A DNA stretch of 64,000 nt, from assembly GCA_025331565.1 (NCBI GenBank), contig JAFREQ010000069.1, positions 434,001-498,000 of the forward strand, in the 5' to 3' direction. The notes below the pieces were generated by a model that saw nothing but the letters and a program-made list of their open reading frames with translations, made no database searches and was not told the DNA's origin. This DNA comes from Holacanthus passer. Lineage: Eukaryota; Chordata; Actinopteri; Pomacanthidae. Below are positions 24,973-37,145 of this stretch, piece by piece. The translations under genes were made by a program, and so were the position numbers. Numbering within the stretch: the stretch's first letter is position 1; the number at the start of each line of letters is the position of its first letter.

Positions 24973-27029
24973 CTGTGGAAGAGGACAATGATTTGTTACC
25001 AGTGCTTTTTGAAATAGTAGTTTTTAAATACAAAGTGAAAATTTTCCACATTGGCACAAAGTGTGCTTCACCACTCAGAAACACTTCTCACCACTCATCT
25101 AAATGCCTCATGAAAAGGAAAAAAATGAAAATTTGTGTCCACCTTTCTGAGTATATACTTTGTCATTTCCTCTGTGAAGAGACTTCCCAAGATCATGGCT
25201 GTGAGATCTGGGGTCAGTTTCACAAATGTGAATTTAGACTGATGTCTAATGCAAGTTTGACACAAAAAACAAAGACTGACTTATTTTAAGCCTAAAAAGT
25301 TTGTTACCCCCCTTTTAACTTGCCACATTTCCATGGGAAGTGACACCTGCTGTCCAGTGGCATCAAATGGCAAATAAGAGTAAAACACTGCTCATAATTA
25401 GTGCTTTGTTAACAATGCGTAGTGAGTAATGAGAATGGAAAGAGATTTTAGAGAGCACAGTAACCTGTGGTAACAGCAGTGTGAACATCACCTGTTGTTT
25501 TTCAAGTCAAATCAATACAATGAATATTTAAAGGCCATCAGTGGAGGTTATCAGCCAAATGCCCTGTTTGTCTGTGACCTGAAACAGTTTGAGGGTCTGC
25601 AAGTAAAAATGAACAACTGCTGATTATCTCAATGCAAGGAAACAAATGAACATCTGAAATTTCAGTATAATATAGTAAGTTCAATAGTCTTCTTTTAAAT
25701 AGAATGGTTTACTGGTTCTGGGCAACAAAACATTTTGCCCATCTGTGATGAACATATTCCATATTACAAATGAGGTCACCTCATCGCCCAATTTCCTGCT
25801 TTATCTACTGTAATATATCGAAGACTGACATCCACCTGCTAAAAGCCCCCACACAGATGGAGCAAATGTCCCCATGATGCATAAATAATGTTACATTAAA
25901 TGTGTGCTGTCAGTGATTGATTAATCATTGATTGAACCAAATTTTGCTCTGGTTTGCAAATTTCTTTTCTGAAATACTGTATTTTCTGTTCTGTTCGTTC
26001 ATCTAGTACTGCATTTAATTACAATTTTGAGGTACTTGTACCGCACTTGAGTGACCATTTCATGCCACTTTATACTTAAAATCCACTCCATTTCAGAGGG
26101 AAGTATTGTACTTTATACTGTACTACATTTACAGTCTCTGACAACTACAGTAACGGTTACGTTATAGATTAATATTTTACATACACACTTAGATATAATG
26201 TATAACAACATTAATAAGAACATTTTCAATGCAGGACTTGTAATGGTATATTTTTTACATTGTAGGGTTGCTACTGTTACCAAAGTAAAGGATCTGAATA
26301 TTTCTTAAACCAATGTAGGTCATTGTTATTTATATTTTAACTTGTTCTCTGAAACATTGTGTTTCTTTGCATTACTGCACATATCTGGAAGTGGCTCAGT
26401 AGACTGTTGTGAATTTTGAGAAAAATATAGCTCTGAATACCACTTCAAAGCAGTATTAAGAAAAGTGCATGAATGCTTGCAGACAAACTCAGTGTTTTCT
26501 ATCACTGGGGATGTGAATGTAAAGACAGAAACAGAAAACCAAAGTTTCTAGTGCGTACTGGAGACTTACTGTGTTTGTTTCAAGGTTGAGCAATAAGTCA
26601 ATATTAACATTTTCAGCAAAGTCCTATTATGAGGATATAATCTTATCAATATTATTATTCTACATTTTTTTGTTTTTTAAATCAATGACTCCAAACAAGC
26701 TAGAGTAAAATAAGTTACTCAGGTTTTCAGTTTGTCACACACAGGTATGATCATTTAACTTAGCATTCACTGGCTATATTGTGTACTTTACAGATATGAG
26801 AAAATATCCATATTGATATTTTAATAATCATTTCATCCATATCACAAAGCCCTAATACATATAAAAAATATTTTATAATTCTATAAAGCAAATTTGACAT
26901 TCCCAGTGTGCATTAGAAAAAAATGTTTTCATAGGTCAGTTCAGGGCCCTGTAGAATGGTGCATTTGTCTACTCTGCCTATTGGAAACTGAACATGCACA
27001 TCATACAGCACAAATCAGTTCAGGGGCAG

Positions 27030-27077
<48 letters not shown>

Positions 27078-28866
27078 ACATACCCGAGCCTTCTCAACAC
27101 AAGCATAGAAAGAGTTCATCTCATTAGAGCATAGAGTATCCACAAAGTTGTTTTTCTTCCAACAGGCCATGAGGACTGACATCTCTGTAACACACGTGGC
27201 CTCTGTGGAGAAAAGATTCATGTTTACCCTTTGTGATGACTGCTGCTGTAAATATTCAGCTCTCTCTTTGTATTTCCATGCATTGCATTTCATTGTTGGG
27301 CAGGGTGTTGATTAGTGCTTCCTAGTGACACCCGGTCCTCCATTATCTGCTTGAAGTTCAACTTCTCCTCTCAGCATCTCTATCCAACTGCACTCCTCAA
27401 CGCTTTTTGACACTTAGAGCTGAATGAGGCTCTGCAGTCACAACATGCAAGGGATTTTTGTCAGAACCAGCAGAAAGGTCTCATAAACCTAACTGGAGGT
27501 AAAAGATCCTCAGTGAATGCAGAAGCCACTGCTGGAGGACAATAGGCATTTTAGCATTGGGTTAGTCAGACCCAACATGCAACTATTGGTCACGCAGCAT
27601 CATGGGTGTGTTTGAGTGTCATCTACTGCCACCACACAGTATGGATGGGTAGTGGAAGAGGGGTCAGCCTACACAAAAGGTCACTCCCTTTAGTCTTGCT
27701 GATGCACCACCCACACATACACCCATATCCATTTTTTATGTATATCAAATACACTGACGTCCTAGATGTATGTACAATGACAGAAGTAAACATTCAAAAA
27801 GAGAAGGAGTGATTTCTGCCAGCCATTTGCTAATTCAATAAGAAAACAAAAGGGTATTGACCTTCTGACATGCTGCTTTCCTGTCAGTGCATGTTATTAA
27901 AGTCTCTCTTCCTCTTGTTTCTTTGAACCACTGTTACTTCTAACGTGTTCATCGTGATCTAGGGCATCAAGAATGTGGGGCTCTGACTGGGCACTGCTAT
28001 GAATGTTGACCCTCTTCAAACTAGTTGCTCGCGGGGACATCTGAGAGATCTGACAGGCTAATGTGAGAGCCAATAAGGGCACAATGGAGTCATTTAACAT
28101 CCCCTTCTACATGTTCTTCTATTACATATATCTACTTGTAATACATGTGTCATAAACTAATATTTTCATACTGATATGTATCATAACATAAATGATCAAA
28201 CTGATGATCAATGCAATGAACTGTCTTCCACTGTAAGTACATAACATCTGTAAATATCCCAGTGGGGACTTTAACCTGACGACACAGCAACCCACGGGGA
28301 CATCCTGTCACTGTGGGGACAAAATTGAGGTCCCATGGGTCCAGACTGCTTTTTGAGGGTTAAGACTTGGTTTTAGGGTTACAGTTAGATTAAGGGTAGG
28401 GTTACAGTAAAGGTTAGGGTGAGGGGATAGACAGGTCTGTGTGTGTGTATGTGTGTGTGCAAATACAAACTTGATCAAGTCAACTTGTCAGTACTTTCAT
28501 CCTTCCCTGGTACGATCATACAGTGTCTTTGTTTTATGATTTCAAGTATACAGTGCAGACTGTGCATCATCATCTGCAGCTGCACGTTCTGTTGTTGATG
28601 AGCCCTGGTTTCATGTGTGTCTCCTGCGGACCTCATGGAAGTCACCCTCCAGAAGATGCTACACTGTACTGAGTACAATCAGAACACCTGAGAAGAGACC
28701 AAACAATCACACGGTGTGTATTCATACCTTCCCTTTTCAGTTTGCGAGATGCCACTGCATCCCTCAGGGCCAGGGTCCTGTTGGGTTTGAGGACGGGTTT
28801 CCCGTTCTGTTTGCTGATCAGCCTGTTGACCTTCTCCTGAAACTGGACGCCTGCCTGCGCCGCCAT
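24862..28866 (-). CDS. chchd1: CHCHD1 / mitochondrial small ribosomal subunit protein mS37
   Basis: Three exons join to 369 bases, 122 residues plus stop (human protein about 118). It is a component of the mitochondrial small ribosomal subunit, imported through the Mia40 disulfide relay (family knowledge). Residues 1-46 are basic and contain KPVLKPNRTLALRD, close to the human N-terminus (KPVLKPNKPL). Residues 47-86 hold a twin CX9C motif: C50-X9-C60 and C71-X9-C81, within EATCVTEMSVLMACWK. Residues 87-122 include ITLLKRYPNLRTEI, equivalent to the human LLQRFPNKPYLS end. Junction phases are 1 and 0, and all splice sites are consensus. The promoter shows YY1 and CGCG motifs typical of housekeeping genes. 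Intron 2 starts with a long CA repeat on the transcribed sense. Confidence 0.95.
24973..27029 (-). other. chchd1: chchd1 intron 2 body
   Basis: AT-rich intron. Positions about 26010-26300 hold a copy of a dispersed repeat that includes GAGGTACTTGTA; related copies lie near 9930, 21600 and 38700-39150. No other feature is recognised. Confidence 0.6.
27030..27076. repeat. (TG)n microsatellite at chchd1 intron 2 start
   Basis: About 23 TG units on plus, reading (CA)n on the transcribed sense of chchd1, starting seven bases after the exon 2 donor. Confidence 0.97.
27084..27202 (-). CDS. chchd1: chchd1 exon 2: twin CX9C region
   Basis: 119 bases, phase 1 to 0, acceptor TCTCCACAG. Encodes EATCVTEMSVLMAC, CSNEMNSFYAC and VEKAR, carrying all four structural cysteines. 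Donor GTATGT is followed seven bases into the intron by a long CA repeat. Confidence 0.95.
27203..28727 (-). other. chchd1: chchd1 intron 1
   Basis: Contains one copy of a TTAGGGT-rich, GTGGGGAC-bearing dispersed repeat at 28256-28440. The open frame at 28100-27897 (minus) shows no splice or family support. Confidence 0.6.
28256..28440 (+). repeat. Dispersed repeat with GTGGGGAC and TTAGGG-rich core, copy 1
   Basis: Contains CACTGTGGGGACAAAATTGA, a shared stretch around GACTTGGTTTTAGGGTT and several GGTTAGGGT-like runs. A second, inverted copy is at 30940-31140. Confidence 0.65.
28728..28866 (-). CDS. chchd1: chchd1 exon 1
   Basis: ATG at 28866-28864 within AAGATGGCGGC. Encodes 46 codons, from MAAQAGVQFQEKVNRLISKQ to RKLKRE, plus one base, then donor GTATGA. 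The plus-strand reading frame over the same bases is a shadow. Confidence 0.95.
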
Positions 28867-28869
28867 CTT
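28859..28869 (-). promoter_or_regulatory. chchd1: YY1-type motif over the chchd1 start codon
   Basis: Minus strand AAGATGGCGGC is an exact YY1 consensus placed so that its ATG is the start codon, a known arrangement in housekeeping promoters with very short 5' UTRs. Confidence 0.6.
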
Positions 28870-29138
28870 AGCGCACTGAGCCTCTGCTGCTCACTGACCC
28901 GGCTGAGCACAGCGGAGAGCTGCTGCTACACCCTGCTGATATGTGGGACTGTCTGTGGACACGAAGAAAGGAAAAGCGACCAGTCTTCACTTCAATGCTT
29001 CATTCCTTCACTGAACTGATCAGTGTAGCGCCATGTTTTGCCGTAACGCGCAATTCAGTGTCGTAAAATCCACGTAAAGCAGTTTGTACCACAAGCGGAG
29101 AGAAGAGTGTATCTCTAGTCTCGCAGGTTACAGCACAA

Positions 29139-29147
29139 CTCGCGAGA
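29139..29147. promoter_or_regulatory. CGCG palindrome (BANP/ZBTB33-type motif)
   Basis: ACTCGCGAGA matches 9 of 10 bases of TCTCGCGAGA, a motif of CpG-rich housekeeping promoters. It lies about 275 bases upstream of the chchd1 start in a locally CpG-rich stretch (about 29040-29190). Confidence 0.5.
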
Positions 29148-30939
29148 TCTTCTCCTAAACTTCACCACATTTCGCTCAACCCGACGGTAAAAAGGATTCA
29201 GTAACAACTACAAACAACAACAACAACAACAACAATAATAATGATAATAACAATAATGTTATTGAAAATTATTCATGAACCGTGTGTGGATGTGGAGTGC
29301 TGGCAGTACTGCTGGCCTTGCCTCCTGCCTTGACATACTGTATCAAGCATTTATCATGTTTATCATATTTAGTCGTTAACAAATCTGACTCAGTGCCAAA
29401 ATTGTAATGTAAACCTTTAATTTGATGCAGACATGACGTCACAGCTCAGGATGGCATTAAAATAGTGCAAGTTCATCCCAGTTTCCGTTTGGCGAAGCAG
29501 TGACATGTACCTGTCTTTGATGATTCTTTATGTATCATCAGCTGTAAATCCACCCCAAGACAACATTTTTGTTTTTCATAATTCCTCCTCTTTAATAGAT
29601 TATAATTACAAGTTAAATGCAGGCTGCCTGTGTCTTATTGTTCTTAATAAAACATTTCAAATGAATTGGAGAATTTTTTTTTTAATTTAAGGGTATGCAT
29701 TTGGCCAAGCATATTCATATTTGTGTATGTTTATTTTTATGTTTAATCTGACAACATGATTTTTTACTCTCAAGTATTGTTATCAGTATTGCTCTCAAAA
29801 ATCCCATTTAGTCCTAATTAAAGTCCTTATTTGCAAATATTACTTTTTTATACTGGCCGAAAGAGCTCACTGCACTGCAACAAACATTCATTTGACTGCA
29901 TGTACACAACACAAAGAACAAGGCTTCATATATAGAAAACACAAAAAAATCATCCCAGAAGCTGAGCAGTGTAAACAGTCTGTGTAACCAGATATATGTG
30001 ACATTAAGGGCCTAGAGAAGAAGGAAGTTGTCTTAACAACTGATGATAAGAATATATTAATACCTTAACTACAGTTCAATCATGTCATATTGATGGTAGA
30101 AATATGAGTATTTCTGATCCTGCTGTTGCATGGTGTCACCACCAGCTCACCACCAGCACACTGAAAGGTTGTGCACAGTTTCCAGTGGAAAAAGTCCTCT
30201 GCACTGTGTTCTTCTGGCACGTGGCCTATGGCTACATGACATTCAGGGAGAATGCAGGGCAAGTCTTAACATCAGCCGTTTTTTGCGAGCGTGTTCTGTA
30301 TGGATGCAGAGTCAGCATGTATTAGAGTTGGTATCATGTCAAATGAGATCAAGTTCAGCTTTATACCATCAGCCTTCAGAAGAAAGAAGACACCCACACA
30401 CTGACACTGTTACTCAAGTTTCAAACTTTTCCAGTTCAGACAGATAGATGTAAAATAACAAAGCTCACTCCATGTGAAGAAACACCTGGACCTATTAAAT
30501 GTAAAGGTCACAGTCAGCTTAGCTGTAGGATTGGCTGTACTCAAAAGACCTCTCTGTTACACTTCTGTAGATCAGTGGTTCCCAGCTTGAGACCAATTAA
30601 AACCACTGCTACAAATAAGTTGTAGTTTAATGAATAGACTGTGAAATGCACAATTGATACTTATTGTACCACTGCAAGAAAAGAAAATAAGTCCCTGTTT
30701 CACCTCTGTGTTTTCACTGTTTTACTGTTTGGTGTCCAACAGTGTGCACAGACTCTATAAAGAGAATGGCTTCAATGAAAAGGAGGCCCCTCTTCCAAGC
30801 TGCAGGATATGTCATCAAAAGTGCAGTAGCCCCTTCCTCTCACACCTTTCTGATGTCAGAATTGGGATGGGGGGGGACTGTCTCTGACAATCACTGTGAC
30901 TTTCTGAAACTGAAAATCTGTCACTCACACCTGCTTCAC

Positions 30940-31140
30940 ACAGTGTGAGGACTACCACAAGCCCCACATGAACCCTACCCCACTTAACCCGAACCTTGAC
31001 CTACACAACCCTAACTCTAACATTAAACCAAGCCTTCACCCTAAAATTTGATTTGAATTTTGTCCCTGTAAGAAAGTCAAGTCCCCGCAATGTGACTGTA
31101 AACTGATTTATGTCCCCACAACACAAGTAATACAAGTACA
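30940..31140 (-). repeat. Dispersed repeat with GTGGGGAC and TTAGGG-rich core, copy 2 (inverted)
   Basis: Plus strand reads CCCTAACTC, AACCCTA and TTATGTCCCCACAAC, the reverse complement pattern of copy 1, and runs into a short CA repeat (31138-31160). The two copies face each other 2.5 kb apart around chchd1 exon 1 and its promoter. Confidence 0.6.
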
Positions 31141-33129
31141 CACACACACACACACTCACACTAATTTAAATAAAATATCTCTGTTGGAGACAGTGTGTGT
31201 CCTCAAGTTTCCAGAGGTGAGCAGACTGGCACATTCCTGCCACTGTCTGCCTGGACGGTGTGTGGTATTCTCTGTGTCTCTGCATGTCCTTTACCTGGAG
31301 GAAATGTGCTGTTCGCAGCTGTCTCTGCACTGGGAGAAATATGGGCTTGATTCTGTGCCAGGATCACTTCATCCACACTGATCTGACACGTATCTCTCTG
31401 TCCTTACACCCAGGGACCAGTATGGTTCTCGCCACATATCAAGCTAATTTGTTTTTCTTACCATGAGTGTGTACCAAAGCTTTTATTTTGATATGCTCAA
31501 CAACATTGGGAAAAAGAGAGGACAGAAGCCTTAGTTGAACCTTTAACCTTCAAGACCTCTGACACACACAGAAATGCACACAAAGAAACCCAATAGTTGT
31601 AGTCTGAAAGAATCTTTTGTGAGGTTTCAAGTGGACTGATAAATCACTCTGATGGTGTTTGAGCATTCTTTCAGATGTGCTGACGAAGCAGGTTACCCTT
31701 TCCTGTTAACCCCCAGCAGACAAATACACATGGTCACATTTTACACATTACTGAACTAAAAATGCACACAAACAATGCATTGCCAAAAACTGAAACACAC
31801 GCTGATAACCACACAAATTTTGTTTTTTTTGTCAAGAAAAGAGTCACACAAATGAGCTGGATGAGACGTTCCTTAACATCTGAGCAGGGTTTTTAGTGTT
31901 AACAAGCTGAAAAGAAAATTCTTTTTATCTTAGTATCTTCTCAAGTAAAGATCCAAAGATCTTATTTCAACTCCAATGATTTGTGATTGTATAATATTTG
32001 ACTTTCCCCGAAACATTAAAAAGATTAGACTCCTTAGATATCATTCCACAGTTATAAACTGATTCACAAAACTGGTTGCTGATGAGTCAGGTTCCAACAC
32101 ATTCAAGATATGTCTCTATAATTATGCCATAGTTTTGATAATCTTCATGTAAACACGGAAAATGCATGTGTCTGCCAATGTGTTTGCCAGTCACCACAGA
32201 AATATTCTTCTCCACTTAAGGCAGAGCACGAAATAAAAGACACAGACAGACACAGCTCCGAGCTTGTCGTGGGTCATCAACAGTGATTAGGGGGGATGGT
32301 AACTCATTTCTGTAGCAGAGAGATATGCTGGCTGTCTGGAGTGTAGTAACCTTGAGATGTGAGTAGGGAGAGTTTTCATAAGCACATTATCACTGTTAAC
32401 CTCAGTCCCATGGAGTTCCAAGTGTGACAAACTACTGTAATAGACTTTTTGATGACTCAAATATAGAGTGAGTTCAGTTACTTTCATCACTAAGTAAATG
32501 TAGCAATAACACAATGTAATCATTAAGTAATGGTCAAAATTTTACTGAACTGAAACTTTTCTACAGGATGATAGTGAGTTGAGGAGATGCAAGCCTCGTG
32601 TTTGAGAAGAGTCATTTTGATGTCTGTTGTGTCTATCAAGGCAAATGCGTGGACAGAGGACAGACCAGATTCTGTGGCGTGGGCCTGCCGAAATCCACAG
32701 AGGACAAGGTTCTGACAAACAAACATCTAGCCCTGTTTTTTAACCATATAAACAGTTAAACTACTCGCCTATAGGCCTCATGCACAGAAATGCAGCACCT
32801 CTGGAGAGCAAGTGTCTTTTTGACATGACCAGATGAGATGATGAACTGATGAACAAATGAGCAAAAGATGATGTGTATTGTCATTTTACTACTGTCTGAA
32901 GTGCTGGTATTTGAGTGCACTGTTTATGGACTTCTGCTGCAAGATGCAAACAATAAGATGATGAATCAAGTTTTATCAGTGAAATGTTGTATTTAGAGCC
33001 TCACTACTCGCCACTACTGGATTTTTAAGGGTGATACCAATATTGGTATTTGAGAGTCTCGAAGATTTAATGGCCAACAACACTGGTGTGAAATTACATA
33101 CAGATGAGTGACAAAGGCAAAAAGTTCAA

Positions 33130-33410
33130 TAACTTAGTGCAGAAACATAGTGAACGCAGATGATTCCATACAGGGTGATGTGAATCACATGCTACAACTT
33201 TCACAGTCAGATCTCAACCCAACTGAACTACTGGAAATTCTGGAGAAATTCTTAGACAGCACCATCATCAAAACACCAAATGAGGGAACGTGTTTTGGAA
33301 GCTGTTCATCCCTCCAGCAGAGTTCCAGAGACATGGACAATCTATGACGAGGGGCACTGAAGCTGTTCTGGGGGCTTGTGTTGGAACTGCTCTTTACTAA
33401 CACACTATAT
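33130..33410 (+). mobile_element. Tc1-like transposase C-terminal remnant
   Basis: Plus-strand translation has QLSQSDLNPTELLEILEK, resembling the QSPDLNPIE..W segment before the end of Tc1 transposases. The downstream sequence (CCTCCAGCAGAGTTCCAGAG) is of a type often seen in dispersed copies in fish. Degenerate. Confidence 0.45.
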
Positions 33411-33545
33411 CAGCTGGCCCCTAGAACTGATCATGAAGAAAGACTCCTCTGAGAGTGTTTGAATTATTGATGCATTAACCTGAACTCACTATTTCAGTGT
33501 TGTAGCTGGTCCAACAGTGCCTGTGCCTTGGGATCGGGATCTGTT

Positions 33546-33836
33546 TAATGTTGAGAACAGACCGAGCTGGGAGACTGAGGAATGCCTTTCAGCATCTCAG
33601 CTTCGCCTTGTTTGTGTTTCTGCCTCTCCAGCTGTAACATGAACTTTGACCCCTCCTGTCTTGTTTGCCTTTTTGCTGCAGAGTCTGACTCTGGCCCTGA
33701 AAGCCCTCTGCAGATCTGCATATAGTGGCCCAGCTGGGTCACTGCTGCTTTGTTAGCTCTGACTTCTCCTATAGAGGCCAGCCAAGCCTCGGCTGCTGCG
33801 AACAAAGATCTCAGAGATCTGTCTACCCCCAACTAG
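33546..33836 (-). CDS. Unrecognised coding-like terminal exon
   Basis: After an acceptor-like TTTTCTGCTTCTAG at about 33837, the minus strand is open for 96 codons to a TAA at 33548-33546. The translation is protein-like and helical: DRSLRSLFAAAEAWLASIGE, QLGHYMQICRGLSGPESDSA and KFMLQLERQKHKQGEAEML. After the TAA the same frame stays open for 16 more codons (including DPDPKAQALLDQLQH) to a TGA at about 33497, so the TAA may be a recent nonsense change. I do not recognise the family and found no convincing upstream exons. It may be a terminal exon, a pseudogene or part of an unknown element. Confidence 0.35.
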
Positions 33837-34529
33837 AAGCAGAAAACAACTGTTTCATTCCATCATTTGAATGCCTATTTATCTTTTGACAATTATAGCC
33901 CTTTCTTACTGCAGAAACAAAACATAAAGTAACATGTGACCATTTTTACAGCTTCTGCTTTTGTTTCCACTGCCTGCAATGAGGATGAGTTCCTAAACTA
34001 AGTCTGGGCACTGATCATAAGGTATTACTAAATCCAAGTTCCAGGTACTTTCAGGGATTGTAAGCTGTGTTGTGATTGATCAAGCAGATGTGACACATGT
34101 TACCAAAATTATGACTACATTAAATATAATACAGTGAATGCCACTTCATTACTGCGTCTGTATGGTGCAGGAAAAACAGTCATTTAATAAGGAACAACAG
34201 TGGAGAATGCTGGCTGTCGTTAGTGTTTGTGGAAAGGGACAATTACCCTGTATTTAGTTGGACTGTTGATACAACACACAGCCAAAGATTGCAGCAAAAT
34301 AAAAAAGATGAAACAAGACCATACAAAAATTGTCAAAAGCATCAAATGCTGCAATGGAGCAAATCAATTATCTCCAAAGTAGTTTGATGCACTGTATTCT
34401 CTGTCAGATTGCAATCACTGTTCCAGTCAAGTTAAACAAATCATATTAAGACACTGGCAAGTTCTACTGATGGAGCCTAAGCTTAGAGTCAATGTTGAAT
34501 CCTCCTGTATTTGCAATCAGAAAAGCCCT

Positions 34530-34930
34530 GATATTAAAAGATTTAAGCAGAGCATAAGGCTTTTTGGTGATGCCTCCTGTTGAGATGCTTTCCACAGCAC
34601 CAGAGTAGAAGGTCTTTAGGACTAGAACTTTCTCTCAGAGGATTCTTTCTCGCCATGATGTCTGCAGGCCATGTCAGACTCTCTGATGTGGACTCCTTGC
34701 TACCTGAAGGTGCTCGTCCTCCTCAGTGTGACATTGATTGTCAGGGGTGTGTAGTTCCATCTGCTGCAAAACCAGCTCCTTTGTTCTTCTGATGTTCAGA
34801 CCTTTATCATTGGTGACCCAGCCTATCACACCTGAGTCATCAGCTAACTTAACAGTGAAGTTGGAGCCGTTCCTGACTACACAATCACGCACAGAGACAG
34901 CCACACCCTCCAGGGGCAGTGTGTGGCTGA
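34530..34930 (-). mobile_element. LINE reverse transcriptase fragment
   Basis: Minus strand carries NFTVKLADDSGVIGWVTND (the F.DD box of a LINE reverse transcriptase, commonly VKFADDTTVVG) with RTKELVL nearby, and a later segment readable as LYSGAVESISTGGITKKPYA, the usual downstream C-terminal motif. Internal sequence is deleted and frames shift. Confidence 0.6.
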
Positions 34931-37090
34931 GCTGATAGCAATGCTAGGAGTGTTGACGTTAAAGCGTGCATTAAATGAGCTCAGATTTTTGTGATTTTTT
35001 GTGCTCCTATCCCTGTTCATAAGTATTTGCTTTTGTTTGAAGGCTCTGAAGTCATGCATGACTGACTGATTTTTGGTCTATATTCGTTAACATTTAGAAA
35101 CAAGGCATGTTTACAAGTACAGGTTGGGCATTATACGGATTGAAATGTTTCATGAGTTATAAGTGGGCCTGATCCTTGGGGCTGATCATGAATCTCCCAT
35201 GACAGGCTCGTGTGGGCTGACTGTATGAGTCAGCTATGCTGCATAAAGAGAGAGTTCCCTGCTGTGTGAGAGTGTGTGTGTTTGTGAGTGTGTGTGGTTG
35301 CCTGTCTTTTAGAACTGAATAATTAATGGGGGCACAGGGTCTGCGGAAAGCAACAGCTGGTGTAGTGCAGAAAGGGAAAGGAGGGAGTTTCTGTGTGTGT
35401 GTGTGTTTGTGTATGCCCGTGTCGGGGGCTGGAGGGAATTCACCTCACCCTGCCCCCTTGTTGAGTGCTTGTCCACAGCCACAGCTGTTAGTAGAAGAGA
35501 GAATGAATGGAGTAGTGTGTAAAGTGTGTGTTAAGGTGACACATGATGAGCTATGATGAGCAGTCTGAGCTGGGTGACAAGTCAGTGCTGAGAGCTCAGC
35601 TCAACACTTGTACACCAGTGTAGTCAGACAGGAGAAAACTGTATCATTACCAGTGATGCAATACAGTCAAACAGGCTACACTACAGACCACACTGTTCAA
35701 GCTGTGAATGTCATTAAATCGGTCGAGACTGAGGAAATGTGGGATTGGACCCAAATGCAGACAAAGCAGGCAGACAGGCACAGGTGGATAGACAGGTAGG
35801 CAGGTAGCTTCCAGTCCAGATTAAAGGTCCCGTATGGTAGAAAGGGAGATTTCTATGCTATGTAAATACTGTGAAAGCATTAAAACACTAAATCCATGGA
35901 GATGTGCACGCAGCCTGTATCTTTGACGTGGCTCAGAACAGAAGAAAGAACAAGCAAAAACAGGACCGTGGTGGACAGTGTGACAGAAATCAATTAGAAG
36001 AACTCAAATTCTCTTTTAAACAGAAAGCTAATATTTTAATAGTGGATTCAAAGTCATCACAAGGGATACAAACCGTTGGTGGTTGAGTTGCATTGGTAAT
36101 GTAGGCTCTGATTTTCATGTGTGGAATAATCAACCTATCTAATTGGATAGTATTGGTGTTAAATTTAAGGAAGTGGTTCCATTGGCATTTAATTTAATGC
36201 CATGTCTCAATATATCTGAAGACTCTGCTAGCCTTGAAAGCTTCAGAAAGGGCTAGTTAGTGGACTTGAGTAAGGTTTTTCTTAAACTACTAATTCCACT
36301 GACAAGAATGTACTTTCATACTCACTGGAAATACATTTTGCTTTTTACTGCAGCTTCAATGAAGTGAAGTGACTTTTCAGTTAGCAGAATAGAATTGACT
36401 GGAATTTAATTAGAGTTGAGAGATAGAACAGATAAACAAAATATAAAAAAGAAGCCAAGAAGAATGAATAGAGAAAAGAATAGAGAAAGACAGAGAATAG
36501 CAGCCAGTGGTTTTGAGGAAGTGAGTTGAAGCCAAAGGGAGGTGAAGGACAGCGTCGTGGGAAAGCACCAGACGGTCTGTGGCTGCCTGACAGACTGAAC
36601 TGATTATCCAGACAGACCATTAGCTAATGAAGTGCGTGTCTGTCTAGAAAATACTGACATGTTTTTCTCTGAGAATCACCATCCTCCCTCCTCACACACC
36701 AACACACTGCTGCATCACTGCTGCGTTTTACAGGAGCAACAGCATTAACCATCTACATTCATATGCAGACACAAGCAACCATGAGGGAGCACATTTACTT
36801 CTCACAGAGATGGAGTGATGCTGCATAAAATCATTTCCCTCTACCTTCTACCTTGAAGGTGCATTACAGTCAATTATACTGTATGACACTAATGACTTGT
36901 TCTACCTCTTTAAAAAGGTCCTTGCAGTGACATTGGATGAATTACAGCAGGTGGTGTTAAGTGACTTCTAAAATTGCTTTTTCCTATAGGCATTGAAGTA
37001 AACCAAGCCAGTCTCTTCGACCTATGTACAAATAACACAACTTTTCACTTTCAAATTGTGTGCAGTGCATATGCCAAAGCCTGTGGAGAG

Positions 37091-37145
37091 CAGATCCATA
37101 GTCAGGTGACCTTTGTGATCGTCCATAGTCAGGTGACCTTTGCCA
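37091..37145. repeat. Two-copy 27-base tandem duplication
   Basis: TCCATAGTCAGGTGACCTTTG appears twice, 27 bases apart. Confidence 0.85.

Noticed and set aside
28615..29019. 134-codon plus-strand frame over the chchd1 promoter
   Set aside because: It is antisense to chchd1 exon 1, which has strong homology on the other strand.
30080..30325. Overlapping plus and minus frames of 60-73 codons
   Set aside because: Open on both strands at once, no motif or splice support; likely chance.
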